A stretch of DNA of 64,000 nucleotides from Rhyacichthys aspro (taxonomy: Eukaryota > Chordata > Actinopteri > Gobiiformes > Rhyacichthyidae): contig CM072166.1 in NCBI GenBank assembly GCA_036850595.1, positions 15,394,758-15,458,757 on the forward strand, read 5' to 3'. Positions 12,901 to 27,500 of the stretch are shown piece by piece. The stretch's first letter is position 1. Each line of letters starts with the position of its first letter. The notes beneath the pieces were generated by a model. It was not told the origin of the DNA, ran no database searches, and saw only the letters and a program-made list of their open reading frames with translations. The position numbers were made by a program, and so were the translations under genes.

Positions 12901-15900
12901 TCTCTCGTGGGAAGGTGCTGACAAGCCACTGTTTGCTTCCCCTATGCACTGCTCTCATATATCACAGACTTCCCCCACACAAACAGTGCCCGCTCCCCTC
13001 AAAAGACCACAGGTTTAATTTCAGTGCCCCTATTGTGTACAGCCTCCCACTACTAGCACCAACCATGCATGTACGCACAGGCAGCAGACCTACACAAAGT
13101 ATGATGGTCTACTTTGATAGAATCTTCCAGTCTGACCTTAAAACACACTGCTTTCAATGAGTAACCTATTATGAGTATGTAAAATTCTGATGTGCTGAAC
13201 ACTGACTTATTAAAATATAATGAGTTAAAGATGCATTGTGCCAAGCTTTATAGTGTACAGCTGAACAAAATGTAATACTGAATTGAAATAGCATTATTTG
13301 AATACATTTAAAGCTCTATAGCTCCATGACAGAGCTTTAAATTAAACAGAGGTAGGAGCTGTTTCAGTTCCAGTACTCCCTGTTTCTGTTGTTCTGCAAA
13401 AGAAGAGCAGCCATGTTTCTTATTTGAACCCAATCTTGTATGAACACAATTTATTAAATAATAGATTTTTCAAAATAAACTCATCATCTGATCTATTTCT
13501 CTATTGTTCTATATGACAACTTCTTGTCCCTGCAGGGCTACCATCAGAGCTGACAGGCTTTAGCAGGGGGTGTGGAACTGCAGCCTGCAATGTGGCCACT
13601 ATACACCTGTAGATGATAGAGTTAACAGAGGTTATACTATGTACACTGATGCAAAAATTAGTCAATATTTAAGTGTTTCATACTCATACGTTTTTGTTTT
13701 TTTTTTGGGTTAGGTTAGCAACAACTTTGCCCCTTGATATAAAATGTATTTATCAGTTGTAGTGAGTGTAGTCTCAATGTTAGATGAGAACATGAATTTA
13801 CTAATTGAATAATAGAGCTGCACAATATATCATACATTAATTGCTATTAAAAGTGTTTTGGGGGTATATTTGAATCGTGAAAATTAAACTAATTATTACA
13901 AATGTTTCACAAAAGAACTGACTTCCCTTTGTTCTGGGATATGTATAAATAAGTCAAGCTACAGTTGAACTACCTGAATTTCTCACATCTGGGTTTACAA
14001 AATGGCATTTTAAATTGAGATAGTGTAGTTTTGTTTGTTCTGTTTTTTATTTAAATTAATTTATCACCGAAAATCCACCTCCACCTTCTTATTCTATATT
14101 GTTGCCTTGTCGACACAAATGCTATTCAGATGTTCTTGTTTGAACCTTAATTACAGGTGAGGTGTCACAACTACTGTATATTTTCTGACATTTTGCCATG
14201 TACTTCTCTAAGAATGAGATAATAACTGAGTAGGCCACTGTCTATTATGAGTCACTGTGAAAAACAGAACAAACTGGGAAGCAATTTTAATCCAACATGT
14301 CAATCAAGACTGTGACTCTTCCATTGCAATCTCTTGACTCATTTGTGAGCTTTTGGTTCAGGCTGGTGCACACAAGTCCTCGTTGCCTGGTCTTACCCGT
14401 CTGAGTCTTGGTAGTTGACATTGAGTCTCTTGGTGGAACCCAGCAGCTCTGAATAAAGAAACAGAAAGAAGTAGAAAAGTTAAGAATTTGGTAACATTTT
14501 GGGAAAAAAAGATTATTATAAATGCTAACCATATTCGGCAATGCAACCATATTCCAAGTTATTTTCGATTCATGTAACACTCTCTCTCATGTAACTACCT
14601 CACCCTTTGCCACGTCTGACAAAGCAGACTAAAGATTCATAAATAAACTGCACCATTCCACCTCATTTACTCTGCTATCTTATCATGGCTCTCCGGGATT
14701 CACATTGACAAGCACGTCTGGAAAAATCCACACTTTTTACAGCAGCAGCAAGACCCAGCACGATTCCTTTTGACTCACATGTGACAGACAGACTCATACA
14801 TGTCCAAAGCCTTATGCAATGTCCATTCAAAGAATGAACACTGACGATTACTCATTCATTTGTACTAAAGCTTTGTCGGGAAAAAGGGTGGAAAATGTAG
14901 GAAAATGTGTCATCACCCAACACCACTTTTACAGACAGCACATTCTATAAACAACCTGACTGTCACTGAACTAAAAGGCAAGCCATGGAGTAATTTGACA
15001 ATTTAAAAAAATCTGCGCAGTCAAAACTAAGCACCTTTTCCTCCACCATTTTGTGAGAAACAGCATCTTTAAGAATAGGCAGGCAAAATCCACAAACGAT
15101 TTTGTCCGAGCCCCATTGGATTCAAGGTAGATAAGCTTATGAGATGTAGGTATAGAAGCTGTCGGCAACGGATTAAAGAATAAATCATATTCCAGACATG
15201 TGCCTAACAACAATATAAGGAATATTGTATTGTCAGTGCACTACTTTTTAGTAACTATTTTTTAGTTTAAAAAAAGACAGACAAGTTTAAGTCAAACTTA
15301 ATACTACAAGTTTATTTCAGCAACTCATATGAGATGCTAGCCAGACCAATTCAATTAAGAAAAATGAAAAGGGAGTGGGATCCCTTCTCTTCATGGCCAT
15401 TCACACTCAGTAGAAGACCCATCAGACAAATTGTAACCATTTACTTGAATGGAACAGGTATGCTGACAATTGTAGCATCATAAAATCTGAATCTGAAGTC
15501 TTGTTTCACATTTGACTTGACTTCCAGATTTTCATTGCATCCCTCCTTGTTAATGGGCAGAGAAAACTGGCAGGGCGAAATATTACATAGCGTTGCACAG
15601 CAGTCTGGGTTAAAGGGCCCACGGTCCACTGAGGGCCACGCTGGCTTCTGAATACAGAGCCATTCATGGCAGTTAATCACCCCACTCTGTTCTGCACTTT
15701 GGTGTGGAAAATCACATCTGAGTGTCTAGAGCGATGAAGATGAATGGAATGGGTTAGAGAGCAGTTCAGGTAAGTAGAACTATAAACTTTCCCCAAAAAT
15801 ATGTAATTCAAGAACTTCTCTAGAATCTTTTATGTAAAAATATTAACATTTAACAAACCAAGAGTAAATGTTTCTATGAGTTTTATAAGTAACTTTTCTG

Positions 15901-18480
15901 TGAGTTTCACACGACCGGAAAAATGTATTCCAGGGTTCCTCGTGTGGGAACGAGTCTCCAAGTGAAATTTAAACCAAACTTACTCTCACAGTGGCTTTTT
16001 ATTTGACGTCGTAGATTTAAACGAGATCTGCGTGTTGTTTGCAGAGACAGTAGAATGGCTGCTGCTTAAAAAGTCAAGGCATAAAAAGCAGCGCCTGAAG
16101 GCACAGAAAGCCACATTGATAATGAGTGATGGAGAGGCTGGGCGTCGGGCAACTTGCCAAAACGAGCTCTAAACTGTCCCAGAGAGAACAGAGCCCTTTC
16201 AGGAGTTCTAGTTACAACATGAGCCGGCATTCCTCACATAGCACACCCACCATGCGATCCCACTCACTCCTGCTATGGATCTCCACAACTGTCAACCCCT
16301 CTTTCTCAGCTCAGCTTCTCAACCCAACCCTCTCTACACAAAGAGAGGAGGAAAAGTAGAAGGGGGTTGACTCTGGCATCACTCTGGATAAGTTTACTTA
16401 AACCCAATCTAACTGATGTAATCCATCTATTTTACAAAATAGCATTTTCAAGTACTGTAATAAAGGGACTGTGTAATTTTTTCCTACTTTATTAAATTGT
16501 GAGCACATATGAAGTTTGGAGAAGTTGGATGACACAGGCTTAATGTTATGTAGAACTGATAATGGGGCCAGTAAATACATATTTTTATAACATTTAAAAA
16601 GGCTTCTAAATTTCCAAACAGTATGATAAATACAAGTGTACAAATTGTGCATTTTATCATCATGTTGTCCTTTTTTATTCCATTACTCATGCACCTTCAG
16701 AGTTTAGCACTCCTCGATCCCAACAAGGCAACATGGCTGACTGAAGCAAAATTTGGGCCATTTTTCAGCAAAGTGTATTATGTAAATATCCTAAATGGAC
16801 CACTTGACAATCAATTTTTTTTAAGTTCTATGTTTAAAGTCACATATTGCAATACATGGTTTAGTCCATTGTGTTGCTCCTGTCTGCTTCTCTAGACACT
16901 ATTAGCTAAAATAGAAAAAAAGTACTACTGTAGGGATGACAAAATGAGAAAAAATGTGGATTTAAACTAAGGATGTCCAATACTGGTAAAAAAGAGAATA
17001 TGTAATTAGTTTGTTTATTATTGAAAATAAGAGTGGTTATGTTACATATATAGGACAAGCTCTCTTTGACTCTGAACACTGATTGTTCAAATATACACAA
17101 ATTGTGAATTTCTGCCATTAAACACATAACATTTACATAATACATATATTGTGCATGCTGATTTTATAAATGTCAGTGTAACACCGTATACTTGTAATGG
17201 TAATGTTTATTTGTGCACCCTGAGAAATGCTATAGAACAAAAACATTTCAGAAACTGAAATTGCAAGCAACATTTTCGCACATTTGCGATTGCTGCACTC
17301 AGCTCTGATACAACTGCAGCCTTGTGCTTTCTTGCCAAGACAAAGAAATTACAGGGTTGGCTTCTTGCTGAAAAACTAGTCTCTGCACAAATAAACATTA
17401 TTGAAAGCCAGAAGCCAAAGATAAGGTTGTCAGAGTGGAAGCCCATTTTTGCCTTCAATGGTTCCCACACACAAAGCAACGCAACCACGTGACACTTTGT
17501 TTTGAAACTTGATCAAATGCAGCAGCAGTAGTACAGGATAATATCACATAAATGCTGCTCTGAAGCATACACTGCTGTGCTCCCGCTAAACCTTGGAGGA
17601 AAGAAGAAAGAGAAGAAAGAGATGGAGGGCTTTGATGTTGAGAATGGGGGTCACCTGCAGCAGAGGGAAGCCCATAAAAGGAGGGGAGATGAGCAGATTA
17701 ATGGTTGAGCTGTTCAGGTGGGACGGGGCTGGGAACGGTTTTAAAACTGTGTCAGGTGTGTAAACAACAAACCTGCAAAGGACTTCCAAAAAACACCAGC
17801 AGTGAGACCAAACGCAAATAATAGACAGAAGCTAAAGACGGTGTTAGATTTGATGTACCAGATAGCAAAACAAGTTGTTCAATGTCAATGTTTGCTTTCA
17901 AGTTTAGTAGTCATTCATTTAGTAGTCATTTGTTTAGTAGTCATGATGTGACACTTTCTGATTTAATCAGATTTATAGATTTTTTTTTCTTGTTCAGGTG
18001 TGTCTTAACAAAATCACATTGCCTGTTGATTACATTTTATTTTTATTGGAATTCCCATCTCTCCTGCAACATAATGCACCACAATTTAAAAAATTGTCTA
18101 TTTGTAACATGTACTTCCAGGTTGTTATACTAAACTGTCATTACCCCTTAACAGACATGGCTTTAGGTGACATAAAACCTTTGGTTTAACAGATTGTATA
18201 TACCATAACCACATCTGTTTCCTTGGTAAACCTCACTTGGCATGGGACTGTATGAGATTCTGACTGAGATTATCTTAAGGAAAAATATCAGTATCACAGT
18301 TTGAGTCATAACTCTAGAAGTTTTTCACTTCTAGGTAAATGTACCATGAGCAAGTGTTTACAGTGGTTTTCTACTGGTTACATTGGTGTTACAGGACTTA
18401 TCATTTAGCCACATTAGCAAGTGATTTGAGAGAGAAAGGGCTTTGTGAAAGACACTTGAGCTTTGTAAAGCAGCAGCAGC

Positions 18481-18559
<79 letters not shown>

Positions 18560-21500
18560 CTATGTTCTGTGGAATAACTGTTTTGTGAATGTGTCATTCA
18601 TGTGTTGCAAATACCAGTCCAGATTCAGCTTCTTTCTTTGTTTATCTAAACAGACAGCATTATGAAGAGTCCCCCAATACTTGCCCTTAAAAAGCTAAAA
18701 TTGGTGATGACAGTGAATCTACTTGACTTTTGTGAGCAGCTTGCCCTTTGCAGTTGTCAAATCTGGCAAGTTTTATTGAAGCGCACCAATGAGTGTGACA
18801 TTACGCTTTAATAATTTAACCAAAGAGCAAAGCAACATATCTCCACTGCTGCTGTAACAAAAAGGAAAAACAAATGAGAACAGCTAGTCTTTGGCTTTAT
18901 TTTCCCTATGCATCTTCAAAATACTCCTTAGAGTTGCACTGCAGCGAGATAGAACCGAGATTTGCCACAGCAGATCGTGATGGGACAGTTGATTCAGGAG
19001 TTGTGGAACGGGGAATGAAACTCTGCACCACCTCCACGCTGAAGGTAGCCAGTAGCACACAAACAGCTAAGCCACTATGGCCTGGGGCTACGGCAAAATA
19101 CAGAGGAGTGAGGAGAACCGGTAATTTAAGGTCATCACGAGTCTGTGGCAGTAAACAGTTTGTGGTCAGGTTAAAGCCGCATCAAGGGAAACACTTATCT
19201 GAGGGACACATCTATCTAACTGCGCTGATTACTGAGAGCATAAACACAGTGCCTCAAACCCAACTTCCAGCGCAGAGCAGGGACTTGACTATAAACCCAT
19301 AATGTACAGAAATTACTGCTTATTTCAAATGGAGGAATAAGAAGATACAGGTGCAATGACTGTCTCTAACTTGGTGTCAGCAGTCTCTTGGCCACTGTGG
19401 AGATGAGCTACCAAACAGAAAGACAGGACCACTTAACTTTACGCCTTTGACATCTTGACCTGACTTGACCTGTAAGTGCACTTATCAGGTTGCCCATTTA
19501 GTGTTAATAACTGTAAGTACCTGTGAGTTTAGAGAACACAATACACCTCAGGGCTAAAGGAGTAACAACAATGAGCGAATCGGCGCCTATTCAAAGTAAT
19601 TCATGCATTCCAGGGATGGTGCTTATGACAATTTTGAAAGAAAACCTCCAGCCCAATGAATCAGGAAAGACAATCCTGAAGCAGACACGTGGTGGCATGG
19701 TTACATTAGTCAAATTTTGTGGCACACCATCCACAGTAGAAGGATTTCTCTGCTGCTTTTGAAGGTTTGAATGATCCCAGAAGCGAATTATAAGTGATAC
19801 TCCACATTAAAACTGTTTTATGCATATCCTGGATTAGCTGAATCCACTAAGCCTGTGTGGAAAAGTTCCTGACTTCCGTGTCAGTTTTAATTCCGTTCAT
19901 TTCTTGTTCTTCTAAAGTAAATATTTTAGCTTGTAAAATAAATGCTAAATTATGTCCCCGACATCACTGGTGTTGAATTTGGACTTTACCTGTCACTGGG
20001 TAAGATCAGATCATTCCCTGTCTAGCTTTATCACACAAACCTTACATGAGATTAACACTCATTTTGCAAGTCGAGTCATAAGAGTCTTATGTCCAATTGT
20101 ATAGCATTGCTGGGCAGGTATGTTACTGTATTACTCATTTCTATGGCTGTAGTTAACCACAGGAAAACATTCTGAAATCACTTTTAGGTAATTAAGCGTC
20201 ACATAGTGTGTAATCTCCACATGCCTCTTTGTGTGTTGTTTTGTGTTTTATTTGAAGAGAATATAAGGGAACATTCAGCAAAAGAACAGTTTATTACAGA
20301 TGGCGCGTTCAGTACTGCATCAAATGATGATATTTATACTAGTACTGTCAGTCTATCACAGTCAGAAGTTGTCAGAAGATGTCCAGTGGTCTCAAGTAAG
20401 CGTGAGAAAAGTAGCCTCTTCAAACTGCCGTGCTTTAGCTGCCTTTTCAGCTTTGTACAGTTCGTGTATTCTTGTCACAATAGTCCCCCTCAATGGCCGT
20501 TTATAAGATGGGTCAACTTTAGCAGTGTAAATGATGTCTTAAAGCCCCAGGTCTTCAACAATGTTAATAGATCTGCTTCTGTAGCTATCCATTTGGCGAT
20601 GGTTAGCTTTGTCTGATTGTCAACTCTGCCGCCAGTGTCGTCTGACGAGGGCCGCTGGTTGACCCATCAGCCTTAGTATCATTACTAGAATCTGCGCTTT
20701 GCTCGAAGATGGTATTTTAAACTGGTCATGCTTCGGTGAAAAGACAGTTCATTGTTGCAATATGTACAGACTACTCGATTTTATCAACACTTCCATCAGA
20801 ATGTTTTTAAAAGGGAACTTGCCGATAAACACCAGTTGAAGCCTCCTCATTCGTCATTTAACACAATTTGGTTTGACTTGACCTTATCACACATTGTGAG
20901 GTAACCTTCTGTGCTCTGGTTATGGGATGACATTAGGTCAAACTAGGTGAGAGCCCTCTACTTTTAACATAGCCCATGACTTCTCCTTTAATATTGGTAA
21001 CTGGATAATCTGTTGTTTGTAATACAGTATGGAAGACTGGCATTCACCTTGCTTAAGTACAAAGAACCCTCCATACCTAGCATCATATTGACTCACAAGG
21101 TTCATGCAAAAAATACATTTTGAAGTATTTGCACAGTCGTCATGGCTACATTGTCACGTCAGCAAACAGACAATCTCAAGATAAATGTGAGCCAGTGCTA
21201 TCAGTGGACCTCATATCTTCCCTGTCAAAACAGATTACTTCCAGGCATGAAACAAACGATATGTAACAAGTAATATACAGAATTCTCAGTATGTTCTGAG
21301 AATGACCTGCATTGTATACGACACCAATAGGCTGAACACAAATGGGACAGACACCAAACTGGTTTTCTAGCATTTGTGTTTGTTTATGGCAGTGTCTTCA
21401 AGGAAACAGTCTCAACGCAGGTGGAATTTACTGACGGAACAAAACTCGACACAACAGGCAGTCAAAACAAGAACTCATACCCGAGGGCATGTACGTACAC

Positions 21501-24500
21501 ACTCAATTTGTAAATGAGTACATTTTTGCCCCATCAATTCTTTATTAACTTCTTCATCCTTTGCCATAAGAATAACAAGTAAAAGTGGCTCCAATATCCA
21601 AACAGCTGTGGGTTGTATTTTCCAATAAATTTGCCTTATTGTTAAAAATGTAGAGTGTGATCTCCCATGGTGCTTCAGGCAACTAGGTCAGACACATTTG
21701 ATATTGGCTGACAATGAGCCAGCGTGGAAATGAAACAGATGATGAGCAGCAAGCAGTGTTTACTTCCACCATAACAACGCAAGCTAAAAAACACACCTGC
21801 AGGTGTTGGATTGCATAACCCGTCTGAACCTTGCACCTTGGGGACAAAGCACTTTACATACCGTTCAAATCCCACCACAGCCCATTCTTTTTTCCATAAT
21901 AATACAGCTACAAGGCAATGGCACGGTCAGACTGGGTGGCAGCTTTTGAGGAAAGTATCAGCTGCTATGATGATACAGAAATGTGCTGGAATTCTACATG
22001 CACTATAACTGAATATTAATTTGTTACTATTAAGAAACCTTTTTTTAGTAAATGTTTTTTTAATGTTTGTAGGAAAGGTGTTTTGTGTAAAATATTCTTC
22101 ATTCTTGCATGAAAGACATTTATAAACGTATTTAAATTTGTTTTTTAATCTTTGTTTTTTCCTAGATTGTTCTTAGACATCAACATGCCCCTGAGATTGT
22201 GAGGTGATGAAATGCAATCTAAACTTTGAATGTAGGCAAATAAAGATATTTTGCAAAAATGAGAATAAAACCATATGTAAACAAAAGGTAAATTTAGAGA
22301 GTCTGGAAAAGACATTTGTTGGAAAGTTGGTTTACCGCTGCTATATATTAAATAAGTGAAAGGTATACATTTTCTGTCTAATATGGAAGGGATGTTTATG
22401 TTACAGTATTCCTAAAAAATAAAAGTTGTCATTTTTATTTATTTATTCATAGATAACTACCACCCAAATGTTAGCATTTTCATTACTTCACTTGAATCAG
22501 TAAAGAATGGATAAAATAAACTCTATGCATGATACGCAATGGTGATATCATACATTTGCAAAGCTAAAAGCAAACAAATGGCCTCAATAAATAAATAGAA
22601 GTTTCATAACAAAGAAAGTAAATTAACTTTCTTGAACTTGACACAGACAGCCACGACTGCTGTCCCCAGTTTAACACCACACATGGGGCCTGAGCTTTCC
22701 TATCTTCTCACTCATTTCCTACATACCCCGAAGCATTCTGTAAACTATTATTAGTCAAACTTGCTAAAATTCCTTAGCTGTCATTTTTTGCTTCTGTAAT
22801 GGGCAGGTGCACATAAACAACATTCAATTTAGCCTATTTCCTGTTTGTGTTTGTCCTCCAGCAGTGAGGGACTTACAGAGGCATTTCCCAGTCTCTTATG
22901 AAATGCAGCTTTTCCAGACTGAGTGTGCTGTAATGAGAGGGAACCTGATAGTGGTTCATGAGAAGTTCACCTGCCTGTGAAAACTCCTTAGTATTAGTTG
23001 TGCTGCTTATGCTGGCTCAGCATACTCTGATCTTTGATGCTGCAGCTGTGCACCACCTTATTATTTCCCCAATTATATGACATGTACACAAAACTACTCA
23101 GTAACAGTGTTGGGTTTGCCAATATATGGAGAGGGGTTTGGCGTGAAGACTGAGATTTTTGGGAGACTTTCAGTCTCTGTGGTCTTTTTTTTGAGACCCC
23201 AAGGTGCAAACAAGGTATTTTCAATGATAAGCTTTATAGTCACATTAAGCTGGGCTTAATAAAGTTACTTAAGTTATGACCAACACAGCTCAGTTCTATT
23301 TTTTTCAATGCACTCACTCCCATCATGCTCCTTCAAGTAACCCATATACTACAATACACATTATGTAAATCCTGATCATGAGAGATCGTTTCAGGCTATT
23401 TAACAGTAATGGATTTTCGATTTATAACAGCACTGTGGAAAAATCTGTCTGCAAATTGTGAATTAACTAGTTTTCATCTGACAACCAATCTCAGACTTAC
23501 AGCATAATATTGGAATTTTTACATTGATTGAAATTGATTGCTACATAAAACAGAACATGCGGCATGTAGTAACGAGCTGTAAATTAAAATTAAAAATGTA
23601 TAGATGTTGTGGCTGGTTCTCCAATCTTGATCGACTCCTTAATCCATCTGCAGTGTTTGTTGTCCTGTGTTACGGTGATCGAGTCGTCGTCACAGTTCAC
23701 GTATGGTTTTCCATCTCGCAGTGGTCAGAAATTGCAGATTTTAGGTTTTCCTACTTAGCTTTTAGTTTTGTTGCTTATGTGCACGCTCCTCTTGTTGCTC
23801 CAGGTAGGATAGCGAAACATGTTTTAAATCGGCTGACAAGACACGTCACAGTATCAGCTGACTTTTCTGAGGAAGACTGCCCGTAGTCAGCAGTCGAAGC
23901 ATGTCAAGGTACAATACCCTTAAGCACTTGTCTGTTTATAAGAAACTTTGCGAAATGTTAAATAAATTAAACTATTTGGACTGTTGACATATTGTAGTCA
24001 CTTTTAAATTTTACAAACAATACATTATATTGAGGATGTAGTCCAAGTTAAAGAGAATGAAGAGTTCTAAGACTGTTCAATTCTGCCCTATCCCAAAAGG
24101 CCATCAGCTGTTGCTCATTTGTAGCAAAGGCGACAATGCTGTGACAAGGCCTAGGGGCTCTTTACAAATGGTTGTCAGTTCAAACTCATACAGTCCAATG
24201 CAAAATTGACACAGGCTGGTCTGCATAATGACCCCTCTGGCTAATTAGTTAACAGTCATGTGAATATTGGAAGTATGTCAAACACCAGTTCACGCTCTTA
24301 CGTTGATGGAAAGGTCATTTGTCATTTAGCCGATAATGTCCGCACACAAAATAACACAAAATGAAACTGTAGGGGCATACAAAAATGAACAACTCTTGGC
24401 ATAATACATTGTCCTGATTCACATATTTACTCAATACAGGGAGAATAGGTAAGGGATTCTAAACAGTCAGAACTGGCCAAATTATTGCACTTATTTTCAT

Positions 24501-27500
24501 CCACAAAGTAGGGCCCTAAAACACCGACTCCTAATAAAAGCAAAGCTAGTTGCTGAGTTAGACATGGGCTATGATGCAGTTTAGATTATTTCAATTTCGC
24601 TTTAACCACTCAATTAAAAAAAAAAAAAAAAAAAAAGTACTATGACTGGTCAGAACCAGTTTATTTAATGGCAAAATACCAATAGACAAGGAGCACTAGC
24701 ACACATTATATGACAAATATGACTGCATTTGTAAAACTTTCATCAGAAATATGACGATAAAGCTTAAAACATTTGAAAGCCTCTTCAGAGAAGTCTCATG
24801 ATGAAAAGACGTATTCTCTTCTTTAGTAACCAATTCATACAGACTGCATTTAATTGTACCAACATATCAAGCCACTACAAAGCTGTAGATATGAACATCA
24901 CGCACTGAGCACTGCCAGCTTTTGTATCAGATAAAAATACAAACAGAACAAAGAAACACAATGTAGAAGATCAAACAGGAGCTGACGTGTACAGTCCCCT
25001 GATGCCTGACTACCAGCCACACACATACAGCCCATCCCATATTACACTTAACATTCAACTACCATTGCATAAAGTTCTTTCCTAACCCTGTCTGTACATG
25101 CATAGCGCACGTCAGTGAACACATCAACCTTTGTATTTCTCAAGAAACTAGAGCTGGGTTCACTCTCTTTTGGAGATCACTCTTCTGCCTAAATCGGACA
25201 ACACAACTCTATAAATACAACCTTCTAGATCTAATGTTTTTACGTGGTTCTTGGGTATTATAATTATGACAAAACAGTCAAAATGCTGTCAAAAAAGCGT
25301 TATGTGTTTAAGTGTTATGCATTGAGTGATGGGCACATTTCTATGCTGATACTTTTAGAGGACTTTTTGTAAACTACTCCTCACAGTTAAGGCTGACTGG
25401 AGATTAGTTTTGAATGTCAAAACTATATGTCAGTTGCTACAAACACTGGCATCAAATGGCTGTTTTCAAAGTTAACTTTGTTTTGACTAGCACCATTCAT
25501 GGTGTTGTAAGTTTAAATGCACAGATAATCTGACATCACAGTTATAAGCATGAGAAGGAATCCATTTAGTCACAAATGCTGGACAGGTAGAAAATGTAAA
25601 ATAACACCACATTGAAGACCCAGTGTTATAAACAACTTGTTTTAGGACCTATGCTTCAAAGACAAAGCTGAGATAAACTGAGATCTGAATAATAAAAAGT
25701 ACATATACATTGCTAAATTTGCTAATCTCTGCTACTGTAAAATGCACATCGCCATTGCAGATCTAGTCGTTATACAAATACAGACTGGGTAAAGCAACAA
25801 AAACATACTGTGACTTCAGGAGAATGTGGAAATGTGAAGATTACAACTTTTTAGCATCCCTGCCCCATCTGCTAATGATAAACAACACAGCAGCCAAAAT
25901 ACTTCAGTGACACAAACTCAAACAGAATATTGACGCTGTTAAACACACCAGGAATGTGAATGTGGAATACCTCTGTTATTTGGGTTTTTTTTTGGCAAAG
26001 GTGGGTGTGTGTCTTCTTGATGTTTGTGGAAGAGTTTATATAATTGCAGATTGATCCTAATCAGCAATACTCCATCATGCTTTTTGCTTCAGTATGTATG
26101 ACCTTATTCAAGCTACTGACATGTTTTTAAAAAAACCCAAATACAAAAAAAAAAAAAAACCCAAACATACAGAACATCAAACAAAAAGGAATTCCGGCTA
26201 GATATGTGAAGCCGTAATCATGCTAGATTAAGAGTGTCTAGTCCAGCCACTCTGGACTTAATTCCTTTGGTAAATTCCTGCACAGTCCCAGACAGACTCT
26301 CCCATCTGTCAGGGGAGGAAAGGCTCGGGATTACGTACATCTGATACTTGTACACAACTACTTGGCCACTTGTCTGGCCAATAAAGCGCAAGACTGATTA
26401 GCCTAAATAGCTGGTGAGCCAACAGGTCAACAACAGTGCCCTGCTGCTCTCACATCTAAATTAGACAAAATGACAATCTGCACCACATACGGACAGATGT
26501 ACAATAAGCAACATGAAAGCTGCAGCACACTAGCATTATAGCCAATTACAAATGTACCTGCATGTGACTTAGGTCTGACTAATCTGACGTGAGGCCAGAT
26601 GGGTTATCCTGATGAAGCACAGGAATGAAGGATTGAAGATCTGATGGTGAAGTAGGATGTAAGTAGTTTAGTGAGGACTACACTACTGTGTAATACCGTT
26701 CAGTTCATATAATTAGATGCATTATGAAATACCTAAAAACCCATATAAAACTCATATCAAGTCTTATGTCATATGCGACAAGTGCCCCTGTCTATCTTTT
26801 ACCATTTTTCCTTTGCTGATACTTTTCTGACTCAAAAGGCTTGATCAACATCATTCCTGTTATGCAAAGTACAGATTAATACATTTTTTTAACTAAACAT
26901 GTGTGCTGTTCCTATGCCCCTTGAAAGTAAAATGTACTGTAGAAATGATGAATTAATTGTTTTTGATTAGAGTGTTAAGTTTGTGTGTGCAGACACTAGC
27001 ATGAGCTAACTAAGTACAGCTCAAAAATGTATAAAAAACACAGATAAACTATTGCAGATACAGAACGTTAAAACCACTGATATTGCTGTTGAAATAACCA
27101 AAAATGTAAAACTTAAGCTCTCTTGATTTGTTAACTAGTAAGTCCTAAGGATTTCATATATGCAAAATTGGGGCATTTAAATTAATAAACTATGGGGTGC
27201 TAAGTTATTTTTTGGAAGTATTTTCTCCCAAGCTAAGATGAACCCATCAATGGCAGCAAAGCTTCGGAGGCGAGTACACGGATGACAGAGGAGGAATTCA
27301 GTTAGCGGGCCGAAGCTTGTTAAAGAGAATGGGAAAGTAAAGCTTTTTGTAGAAGGCTTGAATAATTAATAAAGAAGAACACTATGAAGTTTGTCTTTTT
27401 TAAGTCTGAACAGAATAGTTGAGTTTGTCCCCAAAGGGAGCCTCCAAATTACTGCAATGGGCCCAAGTAATATGAGGCTTTGACAAGGACAACTACAGTC

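Noticed and set aside
18339..18665. Open frame with a polyglutamine run
   Set aside because: The run is a CAA microsatellite inside an intron. The flanks have no coding features.
18874..19302. 142-codon open frame in caskin2 intron 1
   Set aside because: No motif, no splice or promoter context, and low-complexity-free but nonconserved-looking content. I found no support for a gene.
23524..23886. 120-codon open frame in caskin2 intron 1
   Set aside because: No recognisable domain, and it runs into a repeat-like tail. It looks like a chance frame within repeat DNA.
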